This document shows, piece after piece, positions 1 through 10,491 of a stretch of DNA of 64,000 bases (the stretch's first letter is position 1; each line of letters opens with the position of its first letter). Source of the DNA: Kappaphycus alvarezii. Taxonomy: Eukaryota > Rhodophyta > Florideophyceae > Gigartinales > Solieriaceae. Position numbers and translations under genes: made by a program. Below the pieces are notes generated by a model. That model was not told the DNA's origin, did no database searches, and worked only from the letters and a program-made list of their open reading frames with translations. Location: positions 620,001 to 684,000 of the forward strand of contig NADL03000579.1 of the NCBI GenBank assembly GCA_002205965.3. Reading direction: 5' to 3'.

Positions 1-675
1 CGAGAAAATAGCTTGCGCAATTGACAACCAGATAGTGCAACTGATGCGACTCAACACGTGCTTGCAGATCACTCCGACAGGGGTGCCAAACTTCTCCGCA
101 ATGTGTGGCAGAAGACCCTCTATGGAGAGGAAGGTTGCAGGCGAAGGTGACCCTAGGGAATCAAAAGCCAGCGGTTGGAACTCAAAGTTGGGGGCTTGGG
201 TCAGGTTTTCTGAGGGCGGTGGCAGACGCCGCGAAATTTTTCGTTCCAGGTCAGTCACCTTGTTGCGGTGAGCGATAGCTGCGGCACCCCCCATTTCGCG
301 GGTAGCCCGCGCTCGTACGTTGTCCTTGAACGGAGAGACGACGGTGACATCACAGGCAATGGGGCGGACGTCGTTCCCGTCGGGGGCAAGCGGTGGGTGG
401 ACAAAGATGTCAGCGGGTCGAAGCTCAGTACCTGGGATAAGGAGTGGGGCCTCCAACCGGCAGTCAAGGCCTGCTGCGCCAGCGATACGACCGGCGATGA
501 CGTTGCGTAGCGAGTTATGCCGGTGTTTGCGACCGAATCCAGATGGGCACAGGTCGGCTGCGTGATCTCCCCAGCTGTCCATCGGGTGTTTACAATTCTC
601 GCAGTTCCGAGGAAGCAAGTCGTCATAAACGGACAGCCCGATAAAACATCGTATCATGATCTTCCAGTGTGCGTG
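1..675 (-). pseudogene. LINE-A copy 1: C-terminal zinc knuckle + RLE, runs off window edge
   Basis: Minus-strand reading from about 675 down to base 1 is open without stops over most of its length, and ends at the window edge. It aligns with the 36.1-37.8 kb copy: an H-W-K-I-M-I stretch, then a C-x2-C...H...C zinc knuckle (CENCKHPMDSWGDH...DLC), then an RLE core (LRPADIFVHPP, ACDVTVVSPF). Unlike the 36-kb copy it continues past the knuckle/nuclease into a long C-terminal tail (QPLAFDSLGSP; GVICKHVLSRI), so it preserves the true 3' coding end of family A. The knuckle plus PD-(D/E)XK-like nuclease is the signature of RLE-type non-LTR retrotransposons (R2/NeSL/CRE/Utopia-like group); clade not resolved. 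A stop (TAA) sits just upstream at about 680, where homology to the other copy ends, so this is a 5'-truncated insertion. Confidence 0.75.
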
Positions 676-950
676 GAGTAATTATCAGCGGGAACTACAT
701 TTCCTTATTTGTCCCTTCAAATCCAGTGCCATTCGTCCTGCTGATATTTAACACCGTTGGTGCGCCCTCTGTATGTTCTCGAGGACTCACTGTACAGTAT
801 GTAGAATACTGGCATGGGCAGTCCCATACTCAACTGGCACTGCACTTGATTCACTTGCTGTCTTTTTGCTTTTTGATAATGGGTGCAAACTTTGATGACA
901 TGGTCGAAGCCTTCAGTGGATGCTGCAGTGATATACTTGAAGCCTTAACG

Positions 951-1075
951 TAAAGTACTGTACTGCACAGTATAGGTTTGTATATTTTACAGTACTTTAC
1001 AGTAATGTATACAGTACTTTACTGTTCTTTAAATTAATGTATACAGTACTATACAGTACGGTACAGTATGTCCAC
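951..1075. repeat. TACTGTA/TACAGTA-rich low-complexity patch
   Basis: About 125 bp made largely of overlapping TACAGTA, TACTGTA and TACTTTACAG words on both strands. The core word is near-palindromic, so the patch can fold on itself. The same word recurs singly at about 3150, 9148, 21575, 45930-46015 and 63510. No gene is seen between 676 and 950 beyond an unsupported 94-codon frame. Confidence 0.6.
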
Positions 1076-1084
1076 CCTTAGAGC

Positions 1085-1523
1085 CAGTTGCTGCACAGTG
1101 CACGCGTGCACTCGGTGAGCATCGGTCGGAAAAAATTAAAATTCGGAACTTTTTGAAAAACTGCAGCTAATGGTAATGTTAGATTAACTTGCAGTTAGCT
1201 CCCTCTAGTCGGCGCCGCACCCGCTGTTGCTGCTAATGATGATGTTGATGCTGAATTTTTAGATTGGCTCTTATTTTGTGGAGTTTTGACAGATTTTTTG
1301 CAGGTTGTACTCAAAAGGGCTCAAAGTTGGCGGGACTTGCGTGGCATAATACAGAATTTGTGAATTTGGGCATTTTTTCTACATTTACTGTATACTCTAA
1401 CCTACCTAATTTGGCGCGCTACCTGTGAGTTTACCTACTTTTTCGACATTTTACCTAATACTGCCCTCCTAATACTTCCCTCTAAAACTAATACATAACA
1501 CAATCATTATTATAACGAGAATA
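1085..1523. repeat. Dispersed non-coding repeat R1, copy 1
   Basis: Roughly 440 bp that matches 10088-10491 over its whole length with many substitutions and small indels (my estimate is 75-80% identity). Shared landmarks in order: ACGCGTGCA, TCGG(T)CG(G)AAAAAATTAAA, a (GAT)n-like patch, TACTCAAAAGGG.TCAAA, TGGCGGGA.TTGCGTGGCATAAT, and a CCTAATACT-CCCTCCTA end. It has no ORF. It could be a solo LTR or non-autonomous transposon; I see no clear terminal inverted repeat. Confidence 0.65.
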
Positions 1524-1618
1524 AAACACGAAAACTTCGACCTCGCTTCGAGGGGTTTCGCTTTTCTATGCGAGAGAAACGCTTCAGCGTGGAGTAAATA
1601 TCTTTTTTTTACTGTGAT

Positions 1619-1712
1619 GGTAGATCATTTTTGTCGTACAATGTCGCACAGAGGCGTGCGGAGGGTATTCACAAATTAACTACGGATGCGGGCGGCGGGT
1701 AGAAACTAAATA
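1619..1712 (-). mobile_element. LINE-B 3' tail fragment
   Basis: Read on the minus strand this is the last ~90 bp of LINE-B (TTAATTTGTGAATACCCTCC, GTGCGACATTGTACGACA). The same tail is present at 37.9, 40.5, 41.5, 41.76, 60.65 and 62.84 kb. It is a severely 5'-truncated insertion. Confidence 0.6.
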
Positions 1713-2235
1713 TCAGAGACAACTACATTTTGTCATATATAGAAAAGAGCCTTAACGATACTGTAGAGGCCGGTTTTGTTGCCTACCAATCCCTGTCACA
1801 GACCAGCGAAGCATTTTCCACTTCTTGAAACAACTCCACTGGAGGCTTTGTGCCACAGTACCACGTATGATTGGTTTACTCATTAATTTTCTTCAGTATT
1901 TGTAAAAGGCCTCTAAAATTGACTAGCTTTGGAGTCGAAGGAAATTTTCTGCATGTTGTTGGCTACTACTCATCGCTGCACACGTGTAACAAATGGAATA
2001 AGTGAGCTTTTGATAAAGCCGAGGGGTTACCTTCGCCTTAAAGCTGCCGATATGTGCCTCAATGACGGCCGCGTACTCTTCGATCACCTTAGATGTATTC
2101 TCTGAAGGGCATCGAAGAGAATCAAAGGCTGGAAGGACAAAATGCCAGAATAGTTGCGGGCGTCCGGGTGAATCATGGCCAGAAATTGCGGCTGTTTTGA
2201 CCTAAAAGTCCCTCAGTTTCCGTCGTTTTACCACA
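1713..2235. other. No recognisable gene
   Basis: Mixed-composition sequence with stops in all frames. I see no repeat shared with the rest of the window. Confidence 0.5.
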
Positions 2236-3059
2236 TTGGTGGCAGCATGCGCTTCCAGGGCTCCTTTTGATAGGAATCACTGTTGTAAAGGAGCGGAGAC
2301 CGTGATGTCATATGCAGCCGGAAGATGGGACGTATGGTTTTCTGGAGATTTAGTTGGGTGGATGAGTATGTCGGCAGGTCGGGCGTCCAGTGTGGGAAGT
2401 CAATATCGGACTTCAAAGTGGACGCTGGCTCCATCGGCTTAGAACAGGTCTTTACCGAGCACTTTTGCCACTGCTTCGTGGAGTTTCTTCCAACCGATAC
2501 CTTTGTTACACAAATCAGGAGCATGGTCGCCGAGATGTTCCATAAGCGCGCTGCATTCCGCGCAAAGGAGCCGGGGAGTTTTCTCGAATACTGGAACTTC
2601 TAAGTGGCGCCGCAGCCTCAATGACCCTACATCATTTCATATGTAGGTGACCACAGAAGGATGGGCAGTGGAGAATGCAGCAGCAACTATACGCTAAAAA
2701 AGCGTAAAGTCGAATGCGTTGACGAATCTCGGGGTCAGAGTGTAACGAGGGGTTCGGGAATCGCGACCAATCATCATCTTTCCAAAAACATTTAGTCTCG
2801 ATATAAGATATTGGTTGTGTTGCCAGGATGTGCATAGAGGTTGATCCGCTTCTGCGTACTTCAGTTAACGGGAGTCAGCAGCAGCAGTGTCATGTTGTTG
2901 TTCCACCTGCGCGTAATCAATGAGGCTAGCTTTGTATCCGGTAACCCTCAGCGTATCCAAGGGCGTCAATCCGTGGCCGCCATAGCTGAGAAGTATGGTA
3001 ATCTGTTGGCGCACCGTGTCTGTTATCGTTACATGATTTAATTGCGAGTAAAACCGCAT
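2236..3059 (-). pseudogene. LINE-A copy 2: decayed C-terminal half
   Basis: Three minus-strand frames in series resemble the LINE-A protein at 36.1-37.8 kb. The first (3059-2865) has VTITDTVRQQ...GGHGLTPLDTL...SLIDYA, matching VTLTDKAWSQ...HDGLGFTLLEP...SLIDAA. The second (2835-2632) has DDDWSRFPNPSLHSDPEIR, matching the DEVWARCPNPDDHTAAAVR region. The third (2621-2439) carries the zinc knuckle CAECSALMEHLGDHAPDLC. A following frame retains RLE remnants. Frameshifts separate the three parts, and about 80 residues between the first two are missing. It is a dead, more diverged relative of the 36-kb copy. Confidence 0.6.
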
Positions 3060-3193
3060 CTGGTCTTTATCAAATTTTTGTGTTATGGCGGTTGTCGCAC
3101 TAGGTGGCGTTAGCTTGGTAACTTGTCATAGCTCCAGTACTACGATGAACTCTACTGTACTGTACAGTATGATACACTTCTCCTGTACCTCTC
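3060..3193. other. Flank of gypsy-1
   Basis: Short non-coding flank containing one TACTGTACTGTACAGTA cluster (about 3153-3170) just outside the gypsy-1 target duplication. Confidence 0.4.
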
Positions 3194-3198
3194 CCATT

Positions 3199-3792
3199 TG
3201 TGGTCGAGTGTGCACAACTTAGCTGCAAAGTTACGGACTCAAGCTGCATCATCCTGAACATCCTGAATATCCAGGACAACTAACCTGAATTTTCAGGTTA
3301 GCAATTTCTACATAATTTTTTGATCTGACAATTCAAGGCTCTCAAGGGCCACCAGGGAACGCCCTCACGTAGCATCATGAAACCATGGTATGCGCCCATG
3401 CGCATATGCACGATACTGTTTCTACAGATCAGTATAGATTAGCCTTAGCTTTTCTTATGCATCCGATACCCAAGTATCTATGATGGGACTTTCTTACTGG
3501 CCAAACGGGAGATTCTGCGAATCACCCCTCGAACCAGCCCGAGCTCCGGGAGCTCAAGCTCTTGGGGTCAGATCCTCGGGAATAAAAAACTTCCAACTGC
3601 CGATTGCAGTTGGGGGACCGCTACAGCGCCATCGCTCGAGCGTGCTACCCGTTCTTGGTTTTTGCTTTCGCCTTCCATCTCCACGATATTCTATCCTGAA
3701 ATTACCTTTCTCTACCTTATCCTGAATCTCTTTACTGCGATTACGCAATCTACTCCTTTTTCTATCGGTACCTCTCCCGAGACACGCCAACA
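3199..3792 (+). repeat. Gypsy-1 5' LTR
   Basis: 594 bp, starts TGTGGTCGAG and ends ACGCCAACA (TG...CA). It matches 8520-9112 almost base for base. The sequence after it (AAGCGCTTTAACCC) does not start with TGG, so no standard tRNA primer-binding site is visible. Confidence 0.95.
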
Positions 3793-3853
3793 AAGCGCTT
3801 TAACCCAAAGGGTAGTTGTCTTGAGAGAAAAACTCGAGTGAAAATATTTCAGG

Positions 3854-4948
3854 ATGTCGAACAACGGTGTTATCTCGACAATCAATCCGCCCAGTTTCAA
3901 GATTGTTACCCAACTTAGCCTCATTGAGTTCGAAATTGAATATCGATGTTACGAAGAGAAGGTTAAGGAGGTTAATCGCGCTCGCGATGCAGCAAGACAG
4001 GTCAAGCCAGCGAGCATTCGCAACTGCCTCGAACCAGCTCTATTGCAGAGCCTGTGCATTATTGGCCAGATCCCCGAGGCCACGACTGTCGAAGATGCTA
4101 CGGATGAGAATGTCAAGAAATGGTTCGAGGACAGGCGTGCCAAGGCACCGCAGGATATCGCCGAGCGTGTGCGTTCCGCCGTCGATTCCGTCAAGTTCGA
4201 GCCTTGCAAGAAGGAACCGGCTGGTGCAGCACTTGATTTCGTACTGAACGTCGTATCCGCACTCGACAAGAACAATGCTTCCGAAGTTGTTCAGGACAAG
4301 GAGATTTGCAAGTCGCTGATACCTAAGTTGATCTCTAAGCTGGAACCACCGGAACTTCGCGAGCGTATTCGAGAGGCCCGCGAGTGTTGGACAGGGGACC
4401 AGAAGTCCGACCTCGCCTATTTCCAGGCACGTGTAAGTGCAGTCGCCGTTGATGTAGCTCAAGGTGAGCTCGCTCGGAGCCACCTTAAGCGTAAGTCCTT
4501 TCGGAAAGGTGGTCCATCCTCCAACAGGGATGACTTCAAGGACAAGCCTTCGTTCAAGAAGCACAAGCAGGACAAGTCCCGCAAGCCCGACAAAGGAGAC
4601 CAGTCCGACAAGGGCAAGTGGACTCAGCCTTGTTTGAACAAGGAATGCAAGGAACTCCATCCTCTAAAGGGTTGCGAGAACACGACGCCCAAGCGAAAGA
4701 AGGAACTCCTAGCTGAATACAGGAGGGCCAAGAAGGACGATGGAAAGTCTTTCAAAGCCGTCGTTGATGACGCCAATGCGGGACCTCAAGGTTCTGCAGC
4801 CGCACAAGCTGATGTTAGTCGCGGCAGGTATCATGCCAAGTTGGAGGACAAGTTCGAAGTTATCGCGTTGGGTGACTATGGATCTGACGAGAGCGCGATT
4901 CCGAACGACTTGAGCGAGAAGATTATTCAGCAAGATCCAACTGTTTAG
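3854..4948 (+). CDS. gag: Gypsy-1 Gag and start of protease
   Basis: 364 codons from an ATG 61 bp after the LTR. The first ~200 residues have the helical, charged character of Ty3/gypsy Gag (capsid role, packages the element RNA). Residues ~200-255 are Lys/Ser/Asp-rich. Near residue 258 is a variant zinc knuckle C-x4-C-x3-H-x4-C (CLNKECKELHPLKGC). The last 30 residues run into the aspartic protease active site as GDYGSDES, where D-S/T-G would be usual. The frame ends at TAG 4946-4948, and the same frame continues directly into the rest of the protease. The stop therefore falls inside the protease domain and looks like a mutation (CAG to TAG is one step), not a programmed Gag-Pol boundary; readthrough cannot be excluded. 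Confidence 0.85.
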   Translation: MSNNGVISTINPPSFKIVTQLSLIEFEIEYRCYEEKVKEVNRARDAARQVKPASIRNCLEPALLQSLCIIGQIPEATTVEDATDENVKKWFEDRRAKAPQDIAERVRSAVDSVKFEPCKKEPAGAALDFVLNVVSALDKNNASEVVQDKEICKSLIPKLISKLEPPELRERIREARECWTGDQKSDLAYFQARVSAVAVDVAQGELARSHLKRKSFRKGGPSSNRDDFKDKPSFKKHKQDKSRKPDKGDQSDKGKWTQPCLNKECKELHPLKGCENTTPKRKKELLAEYRRAKKDDGKSFKAVVDDANAGPQGSAAAQADVSRGRYHAKLEDKFEVIALGDYGSDESAIPNDLSEKIIQQDPTV

Positions 4949-6526
4949 GTTGAAGAATTTCAGGAACCTCACCATTTGCGGGCCGCGGTCAAGCGCACGG
5001 AAGAAAACCCAATTGTTTTCACCGCTTCCAAAGTGGTCCGACTTTCGATCACGTTCACTCTTCCTGGATCTAATCTGCCGATTCGAGTTCGAGGAGTCGA
5101 GTTCCTCGTCGTTGATCAGGAAATGGATGAAGTGCTCATCGGTCGCCCGTTTCTACAAGCAATTGGTTTCGACCTGGACTCCCACCTCAGGTCAGTGGGA
5201 GACATTTTTCACGACAAGCATGTCGATGAGATCAACACCAAAGATCTCAAATCCACTTTGTTTCAATACAAGGGGCTGCAATATGGTGCGGCAGAGGATG
5301 ACCCTATCGAGCTGCCAGAGACCGCCGGCGCTACCATCGGTGAAGATCCTGAACATGAAATTCAAGATGCATTTGGAAAGATCTTGTCGGGCGCAGAGGA
5401 AAATGGCATTTCAACAGAAGGTGAGGACCGTCTACGAAAGATGTTGGAGGAGTACCGTCATGTGTTTTGTATCCGACTTGGATCGGATCCACCTGCGCGT
5501 GTACCATTGCTTGTCATCACTCCTGCCAAGCACGATCGTCCTTTCCGATCCCCTCAACGCCGGTACGCACCAACGCAGACAGCATTCATCTCCAGTACCA
5601 TTCGCAAGTTGGAATCCATCGGTGATATCTACAAGAACCCATCTGCTCGTTGGGCAAGTCCCGCACTCGCTGTACCTAAACCTGGAACCGAGAAGCTGCG
5701 CTTCACGATGGACCTTCGCGGTCCGAATTCTCAAACCGAACCGATTCAATCGGCCATGCCGCACTTGGAGTCTAAACTACAGTTGGTCGAAGGTAGCACA
5801 TGTTTCGCCAAGATCGATATGGCTCATGCCTACTGGCAATTACCACTGGCAAAGGAGTCACAAGAGATGCTTTCGATTCAAACTCCGCTTGGTGCCTACT
5901 CCTCCAACCGTGTGCTCCAAGGCGGAACTGACGCTGGTAACTATTATCAAGCCGTCACCTCAGAAGCACTTTCTGAACGAGTGCGAAAGATCCTCCAATG
6001 GATCGATGATTTCGTCCTGTACGCGACGGATGAGGCTGAGCTACTGGATAACTTGTTCGAATTCCTCAAGGTATGCGACGAGTATAACTTCAAGATCCAT
6101 GCTCTCAAGACCCACCTCTTTTTGCGACAAGCCAAGTACTGTGGCCGCATTCTATCTCGCGATGGGATTCAATTTGACCCACGTCATTTTGATTCTCTTC
6201 TGAACATGAAGACCCCCACCTATGGCCACGAGTTGCAGCAATTGCTCTGTGCTACAAACTGGATGCGTACATCTATCCCTTCATATGCTCAAGTCATAGC
6301 GCCGCTACACTCCCTCATGGAAGAAACGTACAAGCGCGCGGGGAAACGTACCAAGAAAGCCGTATCCAAGCTTCGCATAAGCGACTCGTGGGGTAGTGAG
6401 CACGATGAAGCGTTCAAGCGCATCAAGCAACAACTAGCCGCTTCTACTAAACTCGCACACCCAAGAAGGATCACACCATGCGTATGTTCACAGATGCATC
6501 CGACACCCACTGGGCAGCCATCCTGA
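4949..6526 (+). pseudogene. pol: Gypsy-1 protease remainder and reverse transcriptase
   Basis: Same frame as Gag, open from the TAG to 6526. It begins with the protease C-terminal half (VEFLVVDQEMDEVLIGRPFL). RT follows from about residue 200: the SARWASPALAVPKP entry, FTMDLRGPN, AKIDMAHAYWQLPL (motif A with catalytic Asp), SSNRVLQGGTDAG, and QWIDDFVLYA (motif C; W-I-D-D instead of Y-x-D-D). A thumb/connection region ends at KLAHP. Around 6460-6476 one base is missing, so RNase H continues in another frame from 6478, and the last ~20 residues of this frame are out-of-frame. RT copies the element RNA to cDNA in the virus-like particle. Confidence 0.85.
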
Positions 6527-6990
6527 CCCAGATGCCGAACTCACAGAAGCGCAAGCCGGTCGAAGAACAGGATCATGAACTTTTGTGTTTCCTGTCTGGC
6601 GCGTTTACGGGTGCGTCGACGAACTGGAGTGTTCCCGAGAAGGAATGATTTGCGATAGTGGAATCAATTTCCAGGTTGAACTACCTCATCACTGGTAGAA
6701 CCGAGTCCATCTTCACGGATCATGCCAACCTGGTCTATCTGTTTGACATCTATGGGAAGAACCCGGGTGCATCCCGACATACCGCAAGCAAGCTCATGCG
6801 CTGGGCTATCAAGCTCAGTGCATTTCGGTATATCATCGAGCACATGCCCGGTGAACGTAACGTTTGGGCTGACATCCTCACGCGATGGGCAGTCGAACCA
6901 AGGCGCGAAGTATCACCTGAAGGCAAGATGAGCCTCAAGGCTCTCATGCTGGCGCCTATCTCACCTGGTCTGGATAGCAGGCTCGACTGA
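6478..6990 (+). pseudogene. Gypsy-1 RNase H
   Basis: Continues Pol after the frameshift: FTDASDTHWAAIL (first catalytic Asp), PVEEQDHELL, FTGASTNWSVPEKE, then an in-frame TGA at 6646-6648, then AIVESISRLNYLI, IFTDHANLVYLFD and the tail HMPGERNVWADILTRW. These are the standard blocks of gypsy RNase H, which removes the RNA strand during cDNA synthesis. Inactive here because of the stop and the upstream frameshift. Confidence 0.8.
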
Positions 6991-7009
6991 CTTGACTTGA
7001 AGGACGTCC

Positions 7010-8256
7010 TGAACGCACAATCTAGGACGAAAAATAAGCCAGGAAAAAGATTTCAGCACAAGGATGGCATCCTCAAGGATGACTGCGAGATCGTTTGGTT
7101 TCCGGAAGACGATACGCTGCTCAAATTCATATCATGATCGCCGCTCATACTGGTATCGGTGGACACCGAGCGTGAAAGACCACTCTTACCACGAGTCAAG
7201 GCCACTTCATTGGGAAGGCATGAACAAGGACGTTCAGGACTTCGTACAGTCATGCATTCATTGTCTTTGCATCCCAACTGGTGAAGTCATCCCAAGGCCT
7301 CTCGGTGAAGCGATGCACGGATCAAGACCGAACGAGCTCATCCACTTCGACTTTTGCTATATCATGCCGGGCGAAGATGGATTCTGCTACGTGCTCATCC
7401 TCAAGGATGATTTCAGCGGATACGTGTGGCTCATTGCCACCGAGACCACAGATGCAGTTACAACTGCTGACGCGCTCATGCGCTGGTTCTCCGCATTTGG
7501 TTTCGTCCCAAACTGGGTTTCAGATCAAGCATCTCATTTCAAGAATGAGTTGATGAAGGCACTTCGTGAGGCCTCCAAGGGCAACCACCACTTCACACCT
7601 GCGTACAGTCCGTGGGCCAACGGGACCGTCGAACGAGTATGCAGTGAGTTGATCAGGTCTTTGCGCGCTCTCCTATCCTAGTTTCAACTGCCCTTGCGTT
7701 TCTGGGCGTCCGTCCTACCAATTGTTCAATCCATCCTTAACAACTCTCCATTATCCAGGATGGAAGGACGATGCGCTCTAACCGTGTTTACCGGCCTGCC
7801 GCAAGACTTCCCGCTTCTGAACATCAAGCAGAAGTTGGGGAAACACGATAAGGTATCAAGTATCTCGGAGGTGCGCGCCCGTCAGGTGTTGAAGGTGAAC
7901 GAGTTGACCAAGGCCCTCGAGGAAGTACATAAGTCGGTGGCCGTCAGTGCTTCATCAGCACCCAAGCGTTCTATTTCTTCACACTATCGCAAGACGAACG
8001 TACGGCTGGTGAATTTCACGGAAGGTGACTCCGTACTGTGCGGTATTTACGACGGGAAAAGGGCCGGAAGCCTTCACTCAGGTGGAAGGGTCCCTACCGT
8101 GTTGTCACATGTAAGTCGGAATTCCTTTTCGACGTTCAGGATTTGATCACCGAGAAGACGCTGGAAGTTCATGGACGCAGGCTCAAGTTCTTTCGCAATT
8201 CGGACTTTGATGTTACAGAAGAAGTGCGCAATCACCTAGCGTACCAGGAGAATTAG
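7010..8256 (+). pseudogene. Gypsy-1 integrase
   Basis: Starts with HKDGILKDDCEIVWFPEDD, then a zinc-binding segment (AAHTGIGGH ... CIHCL) split by a stop and two frameshifts near 7133-7185. The DDE core is in one frame from 7064 to 7681: HFDFCYIMPGEDG (first Asp), WVSDQASHFKNE (second Asp), SPWANGTVERV (Glu). A TAG at 7679-7681 interrupts it, and the frame then continues to about 8030 (FWASVLPIVQSILNNS). The GPY-like segment (LRWKGPYRVV) lies in the next frame, 8038-8256. Integrase inserts the cDNA into host DNA; this copy is broken in at least four places. Confidence 0.8.
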
Positions 8257-8280
8257 TTACTTGTTGTTGATGAGTTTTAG

Positions 8281-8469
8281 GACATCCGCCGCCGAAATGG
8301 AATCATAGAGCTCGATGTCAAGTGGAAAGGTTTTAGCGATGAAGAGAATGCCTGGGTAACATATGAATCACTTAAGGAAGACGTTCCGGATCTACTGGAC
8401 GAATATGTCCAGGATACCGCTAAGAATGGCACCGCTCGTCAACGCCAACTTGCACAACCTCTACTCTAG
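8281..8469 (+). pseudogene. Gypsy-1 C-terminal chromodomain
   Basis: In frame with the integrase tail but cut off from it by TAG 8254-8256 and TAG 8278-8280. It reads DIRRRNGIIELDVKWKGFSD, then EENAWVTYESL and DVPDLLDEYV. The V-K-W-K-G-F ... N-x-W...Y-E-S-L pattern is a chromodomain, which in chromoviruses directs integration to modified histones. The missing lead aromatic (usually Y/F-x-V-E at the start) lies in the mutated segment. Confidence 0.75.
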
Positions 8470-8519
8470 TCACTGGTCTCGATGCACCAAAGCCTTTGTC
8501 CCCCGACACCATGGGGCGC

Positions 8520-9112
8520 TGTGGTCGAGTGTGCACAACTTAGCTGCAAAGTTACGGACTCAAGCTGCATCATCCTGAACATCCTGAATATCCAGGACAA
8601 CTAAACTGAATTTTCAGGTTAGCAATTTCTACATAATTTTTTGATCTGACAATTCAAGGCTCTCAAGGGCCACCAGGGAACGCCCTCACGTGGCATCATG
8701 AAACCATAGTATGCGCCCATGCGCATATGCACGATACTGTTTCTACAGATCAGTATAGATTAGCCTCAGCTTTTCTTATGCATCCGATACCCAAGTATCT
8801 ATGATGGGACTTTCTTACTGGCCAAACGGGAGATTCTGCGAATCACCCCTCGAACCAGCCCGAGCTCCGGGAGCTCAAGCTCTTGGGGTCAGATCCTCGG
8901 GGAATAAAAAACTTCCAACTGCCGATTGCAGTTGGGGACCGCTACAGCGCCATCGCTCGAGCGTGCTACCCGTTCTTGGTTTTTGCCTTCGCCTTCCATC
9001 TCCACGATATTCTATCCTGAAATTACCTTTCTCTACCTTATCCTGAATCTCTTTACTGCGATTACGTAATCTACTCCTTTTTTATCGATACCTCTCCCGA
9101 GATACGCCAACA
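8520..9112 (+). repeat. Gypsy-1 3' LTR
   Basis: 593 bp, TGTGGTCGAG ... GCCAACA. The expected polypurine tract is not obvious upstream: the last bases before it read ACACCATGGGGCGC. Confidence 0.95.
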
Positions 9113-9117
9113 CCATT

Positions 9118-10087
9118 CTGCACCATCGTCTCTAAATAAGGTACTGTATCCAGCTGCACTGAAAAGTAAAGTTCGTCTTAGTTTTGGTGAGTAGGGTGCG
9201 GGTGGACGTCGCTAATACAGGGTGATGATCTGGGCAGCTGGTCCAGCAGTCTGTGCGGGTGGCACAGTGTAGGTGGTCGGAGGAAATGAATATATCTGGG
9301 TTGTTTGAGGCTAGTGCCCCTCGTTGGTGGAATAAGGGTTGGGTAGACGCTAATATCTTAAATCGTGTCCTGGACATCTCTCACAAGTGGGCGTCCCCTT
9401 GGGTTGGCTATTGTGTCCCAAAGGGGGATAGAGAGTTCAGATATCCATCTAGGATTGCATGCGGTGGGTAACGGCGGAGGAAGTCATTGAGCAATGCCCC
9501 GAACGATTGAGCTGGGAATATCGGGCTGACGTAGGCTCCAGAGACATGGGTTGATGGGTTCACTTTGAGTGTGAGTATTTGTAAGATTGAATTGGTAGGT
9601 GGATGGTTGGTTTTGGTGACATGCCGAGCGAGAGTACGGAGCCCAATTCTTACTGCGATTGCAACGCTGCCGCGGGGGTGGCATTTATTCTGGTACAGCG
9701 TGGGTGGATCTGTAATACGGTTGCTTAAGGCCAGACTCGGCGCAATAGAGGCGCTGCGTCAGTACGAGTCTCCGTGACGATTGGGATGTCTGGGTTGGTG
9801 GTGGCGAGAAAAGTGTGAAATGATGGTAGGGAGGTTTTGAGGCAACAGGTATTCTACTGGGCTACCCTGATTTGTGATCTCGGGGGTCAAAGAGTCCATT
9901 GGGAAGGAAGCGCCAGATGGTGCTATTCAGAAACTAAGTACTGTAGCCAACTGCACTGAGAGTGAAGTCAGACACTCCTTAGAATCGGGGCCAATGGGCG
10001 CAGTGCCATGCCAGCTTGGCACAAGCCAATTGGCCCATATGAGTAGCCCTACAGCCAACAAGCGTAAATTGTTATAAATTACTTAAG
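9118..10087. other. No recognisable gene
   Basis: GC-moderate sequence with short frames on both strands (best are 60-80 codons) that I cannot assign. No terminal repeats seen. Confidence 0.4.
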
Positions 10088-10491
10088 AGCCCATCGCACC
10101 ACAGGTCACGCGTGCAATCGGTGCGCATTGGTCGAGAAAAATTAAAAATCGCCAATTTTTGAAAAACGGCAGCCAATGAGAATTTTGCTTTGCTGCCGGT
10201 GCTGCTGATGATGATGATGATTCTGAGTTTTTTGATTGGTTCTCATTTTGTGGATTTTGACATTTTTCGCAGGTCGTACTCAAAAGGGATCAAATTTGGC
10301 GGGAGTTGCGTGGCATAATTCAGACTGTGCGATTTGGGGTATTTTTCATAATTTTCTGTACACTGTAAACTGCCGCCATATTTTAGGTACCTGCGATTTT
10401 TGCTACTTTTTTGAATATTTTCCCTAATACTACCCTCCTACTACCCCACTCTACAACTACTAGATAACATACTCATTACTATAAGGAGAAT
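10088..10491. repeat. Dispersed non-coding repeat R1, copy 2
   Basis: Same orientation and same landmark order as 1085-1523. This copy lacks some small insertions and ends at the equivalent CATACTCATTACTATAAGGAG. Confidence 0.65.

Larger units (their letters stand above)
3194..9117 (+). mobile_element. Gypsy-1: Ty3/gypsy (chromovirus-like) LTR retrotransposon with CCATT TSD
   Basis: A full-length element: 5-bp target duplication CCATT at 3194-3198 and 9113-9117, LTRs at 3199-3792 and 8520-9112, and internal order Gag - protease - RT - RNase H - integrase - chromodomain. That order (integrase last, chromodomain at the end) defines Ty3/gypsy chromoviruses. The LTRs differ by about nine substitutions, mostly transitions, and two 1-bp indels, roughly 1.5-2% divergence, so insertion is fairly recent. 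The coding region nevertheless has several stops and frameshifts, so this copy is non-autonomous. The proteins most resemble those I know from oomycete gypsy elements. Confidence 0.95.

Noticed and set aside
255..626. 123-codon minus-strand ORF from an ATG
   Set aside because: It is a shadow; the true LINE-A frame on the same strand carries the zinc knuckle and nuclease motifs and is open to the window edge.
4040..4660. 206-codon minus-strand ORF opposite gypsy-1 Gag
   Set aside because: Antisense shadow of Gag; no independent motif.
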